Below are positions 60,312 through 64,000 of a DNA stretch of 64,000 nucleotides, piece by piece. The stretch comes from G965277745 sp965277745 (GTDB lineage Bacteria; Pseudomonadota; Gammaproteobacteria; Cardiobacteriales; Cardiobacteriaceae), in NCBI GenBank assembly GCA_965277745.1, contig OZ255837.1, forward strand, positions 1,860,001 to 1,924,000, written 5' to 3'. The stretch's first letter is position 1; the number at the start of each line of letters is the position of its first letter. Position numbers and translations under genes: made by a program. Under the pieces are notes generated by a model that was given only the letters and a program-made list of their open reading frames with translations, did not search any database and had not been told where the DNA came from.

Positions 60312-60573
60312 TTAATATTGATCTAACACAGGCTGATAATTCCGTTTAGCGTAACGTTCGGGCCAGATCTCTTCGGGTTTTACTCCAATTACTCTGGCTA
60401 TAAGGCGTTCGCTTTTTGGATATGGGCGATCCAATGCACCTTTTAATGTGCTAGGACTTATTCCGTTGGTGTATGCTAGCTTTCGGATAGACCACCCTTT
60501 TTTATGTAGGGCTGCTACGATATCCGCACGGTGCCAGTCGTGTGTTTTTTTTTGGTTTTAGTTTTACGTCCAT
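60312..60573 (-). pseudogene. Ner-like phage DNA-binding regulator, frameshifted near the start
   Basis: After the shift the frame reads HDWHRADIVAALHKKGW, LAYTNGISPSTLKGALDRPYP and VIGVKPEEIWPERY, the Ner/Nlp signature of Mu-like phages. ATG 60573 gives MDVKLKPK and then meets a run of nine A (60545-60553); eight would put it in frame with HDW. Ner represses early and repressor promoters during lytic growth. It lies 27 bases upstream of muA and divergent from the repressor gene. Confidence 0.75.
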
Positions 60574-60751
60574 TAGTTCACCTTGTGAGTTTAGCTTATG
60601 AGTATATTAAACTAGTACGATCACAAAGTCAACTAATACGCTCAATATATTAGTTAATATATTTTAATCTAAATAGTTTAAATTTATGTTTTTTAAAGAT
60701 ATTTTATCGGCAAATGCGTTTATTGTTCGTTGTAGTTCAGTGTACTAGTTT

Positions 60752-61552
60752 ATGGATACAAAAGAATACGTTGATGTAGGGTTCCAAAAGCGTATAAAAC
60801 AGGTTATTCAGCTTTTGGGTGGTCCGGGTAAGGCCTGCCAAAAAATTGGCGTTACATATACTTCTTTACAAAGATGGCGTAAGGGAGAATCTGACCCTTC
60901 CCGACAGAATCTAATAAATATTGCGCAAGCAGGAAATATTGATCTGTTATGGCTAGCAACGGGTCAAGGAACCATAACTGCACAGGTAAAAGATAGTGAT
61001 GGTGCGTTTTTGCAAGAACCGCCGGGGAACTATAACGTCACCACGGATACTGCATCACGTGGACACCGTGACCCTTCTAGTGTCTATAACGTCGACAGCA
61101 ACGACAGGGACAGCGGCGCCGAATACGTTTTAATCCCCACCTATGACATAGAGGTAAGTGCTGGCCCTGGACTTTTTACACAAGGCGTTACAGGATCCAG
61201 CAGGTACCTGGCGTTCCGTAAACGCTGGATGCGTATGCGTGGCCTGCACATCGAAAATCTGGCGGTATTGCTGACTAAAGGAGATTCAATGGTGCCTACT
61301 ATCCCGGAAAGCGCGGCTGTCGTGATTGATAGGGCACGCAATACCGCTCTGGATGGCAAGGTTTATGTTATCCGCATCGATGATCGTCTTTTTGTTAAGC
61401 GCACGCAGTGGCTGCCGTCTGGTGGTCTGCGTTTGATCTCCGATAACAAAGAGGTCTACCAGCCAACGGACATTTCCCCGGAGGACTTTGCGGCGAGCAA
61501 TATAGAGGTCTGCGGTCAGGTAATCCACGCCAGTTATGACTTACCTGATTGA
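60752..61552 (+). CDS. Phage repressor: HTH plus S24 (LexA/CI-like) domain
   Basis: 266 residues. The N-terminal helix-turn-helix (KACQKIGVTYTSLQRWRKGESDPSRQNLINIA) is followed by a linker (NYNVTTDTASRGHRD) and an S24 peptidase-like C-terminal domain with LLTKGDSMVPTIPES (Ser near 178) and RLFVKRTQW (Lys). This is the lysogeny repressor position of a Mu-like phage, divergent from ner-muA-muB. The 60574-60751 region between them is AT-rich and should hold the operators. It is the only apparently intact gene of the prophage remnant. Confidence 0.85.
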   Translation: MDTKEYVDVGFQKRIKQVIQLLGGPGKACQKIGVTYTSLQRWRKGESDPSRQNLINIAQAGNIDLLWLATGQGTITAQVKDSDGAFLQEPPGNYNVTTDTASRGHRDPSSVYNVDSNDRDSGAEYVLIPTYDIEVSAGPGLFTQGVTGSSRYLAFRKRWMRMRGLHIENLAVLLTKGDSMVPTIPESAAVVIDRARNTALDGKVYVIRIDDRLFVKRTQWLPSGGLRLISDNKEVYQPTDISPEDFAASNIEVCGQVIHASYDLPD

Positions 61553-61602
61553 TAGACCCTTTTTCAACCGTATCGTCCAACTCACGCGATAACCGCGGAT
61601 TA

Positions 61603-61813
61603 AAGGGATTTTCCGCAAGTAGCGACAAATAAGCTGCAAAATGCCCATTTCCCACCGGAATGATGACAAAAATCGCACAAAAATAACCGTTTTTCGACTA
61701 TTTTTTGCAATTTTCCGTTTGCGCCGTGTTTTCTTCTTTTTCTTTTATTTTTAGCGCATTACGCCAAGATTTTCGCCGTTCCGCCTTGGACAAATAAGTC
61801 ACCTCCCCACAGC
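61603..61813. repeat. 211-bp direct repeat R1, candidate phage left end
   Basis: It is about 96% identical to 62311-62521 with equal length. ACAAATAAG occurs at 61625-61633 and again at 61790-61798, with related ACAAAAAT motifs between, resembling multiple transposase-binding sites. Read from its outer side it starts TGTGGGGAGGTG, a terminal TG as in Mu-type ends (position 61811). It lies just past the repressor, where Mu-like phages have their left end. Confidence 0.6.
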
Positions 61814-62296
61814 TATGGCGTCACCACGGATACTGCATCACGTGGCCAATTGGTGGCACGTGAGACGGATAAGGAATATGCTATGGTGCCCCTTTATGGC
61901 GTGCGCGCCGCTGCCGGACACGGAACCATAGTCGAACGGGAAGAATTAACAGGGACAGTGACGTTCAAGCGTCAGTGGATACGCCAGGAATTGCGCGCGA
62001 ACCCATCGGATTTATGTTTAATCCATGTTGATGGTGAGTCCATGGTTCCCACGTTGCAACACGGTGACGTGATCCTGCTGGATCGTCGGCAAGCACAGGT
62101 GGTGCCGCGGGACGGTATTTATGTGTTGCGCATGGAAGAAAGCCTTCTGGTAAAGCACCTTCAGCGTCTCCCTGATCATAAGGTAAATGCAACCAGCGAT
62201 AACCCTGCCTACGGTTCTTTTTCACTTTCTTTGGACGTCCAAAACGAAGACTTTACCATCATTGGTCGCTTGGTATGGATGAGCCGCTGCATATAG
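61813..62296 (+). pseudogene. Second repressor fragment: S24 domain without HTH
   Basis: The frame has YGVTTDTASRG, matching the linker of the first repressor (27 identical bases, 61036-61062 and 61819-61845), and then a complete S24 domain: MVPLYGVRAAAGHG, LIHVDGESMVPTLQHGDVILLDR (Ser) and SLLVKHLQRLP (Lys). The domain is clearly different in sequence from that of the first repressor. There is no helix-turn-helix upstream; the frame enters repeat R1. TTG 61850 or the next GTG could start a free domain, but no ribosome-binding site is evident. Confidence 0.75.
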
Positions 62297-62310
62297 TGAT
62301 AACCAATTGT

Positions 62311-62521
62311 AAGGGATTTTCCGCAAGTAGCGACAAATAAGCTGCAAAACGCTCATTTTTCACCGGAATGATGACAAATATCGCACAAAAATAACCGTTT
62401 TTCGACTATTTTTTGCAATTTTCCGTTTGCGCCGTGTTTTCTTCTTTTTCTTTTATTTTTAGCGCATTACGCCAAAATTTTCGCCGTTCCGCGTTAGACA
62501 AATAAGGCACCTCCCCACAGC
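62311..62521. repeat. 211-bp direct repeat R2, second candidate phage left end
   Basis: It matches R1 over the whole 211 bases with about nine substitutions and no gaps. Its outer CA is at 62519, and similarity to R1 stops two bases later where IS630-family transposase sequence begins. Confidence 0.6.
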
Positions 62522-62522
62522 A

Positions 62523-62792
62523 ATTTCAATAGCGAGCAATGTCTTTCATGCGTGGATCAGCGACAAACTCATTTTCAACTTATCACCCGTTGTGGTGCTG
62601 GTCATGGACAATGCCGCCTTTCACAAGCGCTATGACACCCGACAGGCAATCTCGGCTGCAGGGCATATCCTGGAATACCTCCCACCCTACAGTCCCGATC
62701 TCAATCCGATTGAACACAAATGGGCGCAGGCAAAGGCGATCAGGAGAAAAACCGGAAAAGCAACACAAGAGATCTTCAAAAGGTCATTTTAA
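62523..62792 (+). pseudogene. IS630-family transposase fragment (C-terminal part)
   Basis: The frame begins mid-protein (SNVFHAWISDKLIFNLSPV) and continues VVLVMDNAAFHKR, YLPPYSPDLNPIEHKWAQAK and a normal end at IFKRSF. It holds the second Asp and the Glu of the DDE triad. It belongs to a different IS630 lineage from the two 1198-bp copies. The 5' part is missing, cut at the end of R2. Confidence 0.85.
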
Positions 62793-62801
62793 ATTAAATA
62801 A

Positions 62802-63519
62802 GGGGATGTACCAGATAACACATAAAAGGTGTTATCATGAGCAGCATGAGGAAGAGTCGTTTAAGTAAGTACAAACAAGATCGCTTGTTGGAACATTTCG
62901 TGGCTGGAACGACGGCCAGATGTGCGGCCTCACTTATCGGCGTGAATTTCAAAACCAGTGCCTACTATTTTCACCGGCTTCGCAAGCTGATTGCCAGCCA
63001 TCTCGAGCAAGAAAGTGATACGGTTTTCAGTGGTGAAATTGAAGTGGATGAAAGTTACTTTAGTGGTAATCGCAAGGGGAAGCGCGGTCGTGGGGTGGCA
63101 GGAAAAGTTCCGGTATTTGGCCTTCTCAAGCGTGGCGGGAAGGTCTACACGAAGGTTATCCCTGATACTTCTTCGGCGACATTATACCCGATCATCGTGC
63201 GCAAAGTTGTCCCTGACAGTATTGTCTATACTGACTGTTGTCGAGGCGATAACAGGGTGGATATTTGTGATTTCAAGCACTTGCGTATCAATCATGCCAG
63301 GTTGTTTGCAGACAAGGCAAATCATATCGACGGGATCGAGAACTTTTGGAGCCAGGCAAAGCGCCACATGGGTAAATTCAACGGTGTTCCAAAGGAGCAT
63401 TTTGGACTATTTTTGAAGGAATGTGAGTGGCGTTTTAATGACACCACTCCATCTTCTCAATTAATTCATTTAAAACAGTTGATTAAGGATAAATTGAATT
63501 GATTATCTGGTAAATCCCC
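62802..63519 (+). mobile_element. IS1595-family insertion sequence, copy 2 (718 bp)
   Basis: The left end GGGGATGTACCAGATAA is intact; the right end reads TTATCTGGTAAATCCCC with one changed base. An 8-bp target duplication TTAAATAA lies at 62794-62801 and 63520-63527. Same orientation as copy 1. Confidence 0.92.
62837..63502 (+). CDS. IS1595-family transposase
   Basis: 221 residues, uninterrupted. It is nearly identical to the product at 55059-55724 but has Ser for the second Gly-side residue in the catalytic DESYFGG motif (DESYFSG) and DTTPSS for GSTPSS. The change sits beside the catalytic Asp/Glu, so activity may be reduced. Confidence 0.92.
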   Translation: MSSMRKSRLSKYKQDRLLEHFVAGTTARCAASLIGVNFKTSAYYFHRLRKLIASHLEQESDTVFSGEIEVDESYFSGNRKGKRGRGVAGKVPVFGLLKRGGKVYTKVIPDTSSATLYPIIVRKVVPDSIVYTDCCRGDNRVDICDFKHLRINHARLFADKANHIDGIENFWSQAKRHMGKFNGVPKEHFGLFLKECEWRFNDTTPSSQLIHLKQLIKDKLN

Positions 63520-63956
63520 TTAAATAATAATGCTCAAGCTATAAAAAGAAAATTTTCCTGTCGATGAGGGACGAGAGAATCGGGGATCTTTCTTGCAGCA
63601 GGTTCGCGGTGAACGCAAAAGCGCCGCATGCCATTGAAGGGTTGCGCGTTCGCGGCGAAATCGTCTCGTTTTTCCCTCTTGACTCGCGCGCCGCGCTTTT
63701 CCCCGGTGAAATTGTTCCGCCTGAGAAGGAAAGGCGCGAAGAGAAGCCGCCTTGCAGGTTCGAAAATTGTTGTGGCGAAAATGTTTTGTGCTCCTTTCCC
63801 CAGCCACAGCAGGCGAGGTCTTTGCCTTGGTTTTGCCAATCAGCGGGCGACGATTTTTTTATCGCCAGGGCGTTTTGCGCCATTGCCGCATCCTTGATCA
63901 GCGCGGCGCAATTTGTTGTGCGGTAGATCCCGCGGCCGTGAGCGCTTGCCGGGAGG
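63520..63956. other. No supported gene
   Basis: Overlapping frames of 90-120 codons exist on both strands, but none shows a known motif, consistent composition or a convincing ribosome-binding site. I treat the stretch as unassigned. Confidence 0.5.
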
Positions 63957-63979
63957 AAAACAGCGGATTGCTGTTTTTT
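63957..63979 (+). terminator. Candidate weak intrinsic terminator
   Basis: AAAACAGC pairs with GCTGTTTT around loop GGATT, followed by further T residues. The stem has few GC pairs and no clear gene precedes it. Confidence 0.4.
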
Positions 63980-64000
63980 CTCGGATACCTGGAGTCGGCG

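Noticed and set aside
63564..63926. 120-codon plus-strand frame before the last hairpin
   Set aside because: Composition and residues look random and several overlapping frames compete; no ribosome-binding site decides.

Overview
The window reads as chromosomal DNA of an IS-rich gammaproteobacterium with moderately high GC core genes. The supporting gene arrangements are a YgfB/UPF0149 gene divergent from a coiled-coil gene plus zapA, lptM-lysA, fimV-truA, and the riboflavin block ribD-ribE-ribBA-ribH-nusB beside glyA. A Cardiobacteriales-like member is a guess that the sequence alone does not prove.

Layout. 1-9153 is housekeeping DNA: the 3' part of rseP, ygfB, a coiled-coil gene and zapA, a decayed IS481-family element, lptM-lysA, fimV and truA. 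An IS630-family element follows (9348-10545). 10567-23356 is a catabolic island with divergent operons. The left arm holds a broken aldose 1-epimerase, an SDR dehydrogenase, an SMP-30-type lactonase, an aldehyde dehydrogenase and a GntR regulator. The right arm holds an IlvD/Edd sugar-acid dehydratase, an HpcH/HpaI aldolase, a three-gene TRAP transporter and a GH31 glycosidase. Together they fit glycoside uptake, hydrolysis and non-phosphorylating oxidation of the released sugar to pyruvate plus an aldehyde that the dehydrogenase can oxidise. 23407-28761 is nusB-ribH-ribBA-ribE-ribD and glyA. 28977-40534 is a complete glycogen operon: a MalQ-GlgB fusion, GlgX, GlgC, GlgA and GlgP.

41070-49962 is a type I secretion locus (TolC-like outer-membrane protein, ABC exporter, HlyD-type adaptor). 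It has been invaded by an IS630 element, an IS481 element and a third DDE element. The adaptor has lost its N-terminus, and a stop-split acidic membrane-protein ORF lies between the IS copies. 50232-54926 encodes a Tat-exported PhoX-like phosphatase and an autotransporter with HAF-type repeats. An IS1595 element, tRNA-Arg(CCG), a DUF533 protein and a retropepsin-like aspartic protease follow.

57580-62521 is the early-region remnant of a Mu-like transposable prophage: truncated muB, frameshifted muA, frameshifted ner, and an intact S24-type repressor. Its candidate left end is a 211-bp sequence present twice, and between the copies lies a second, HTH-less, divergent repressor half. An IS630-family fragment and a second IS1595 copy close the window. 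The last ~480 bases hold no gene I can support.

The most unusual items are the MalQ-GlgB single polypeptide with a retained internal ribosome-binding site, the doubled phage end with its divergent repressor half, a perfect palindrome inside the gntR promoter, IS481 transposases whose stop codon comes from the target site, and a LysA with Gln in place of the conserved Glu of the EPGR motif.
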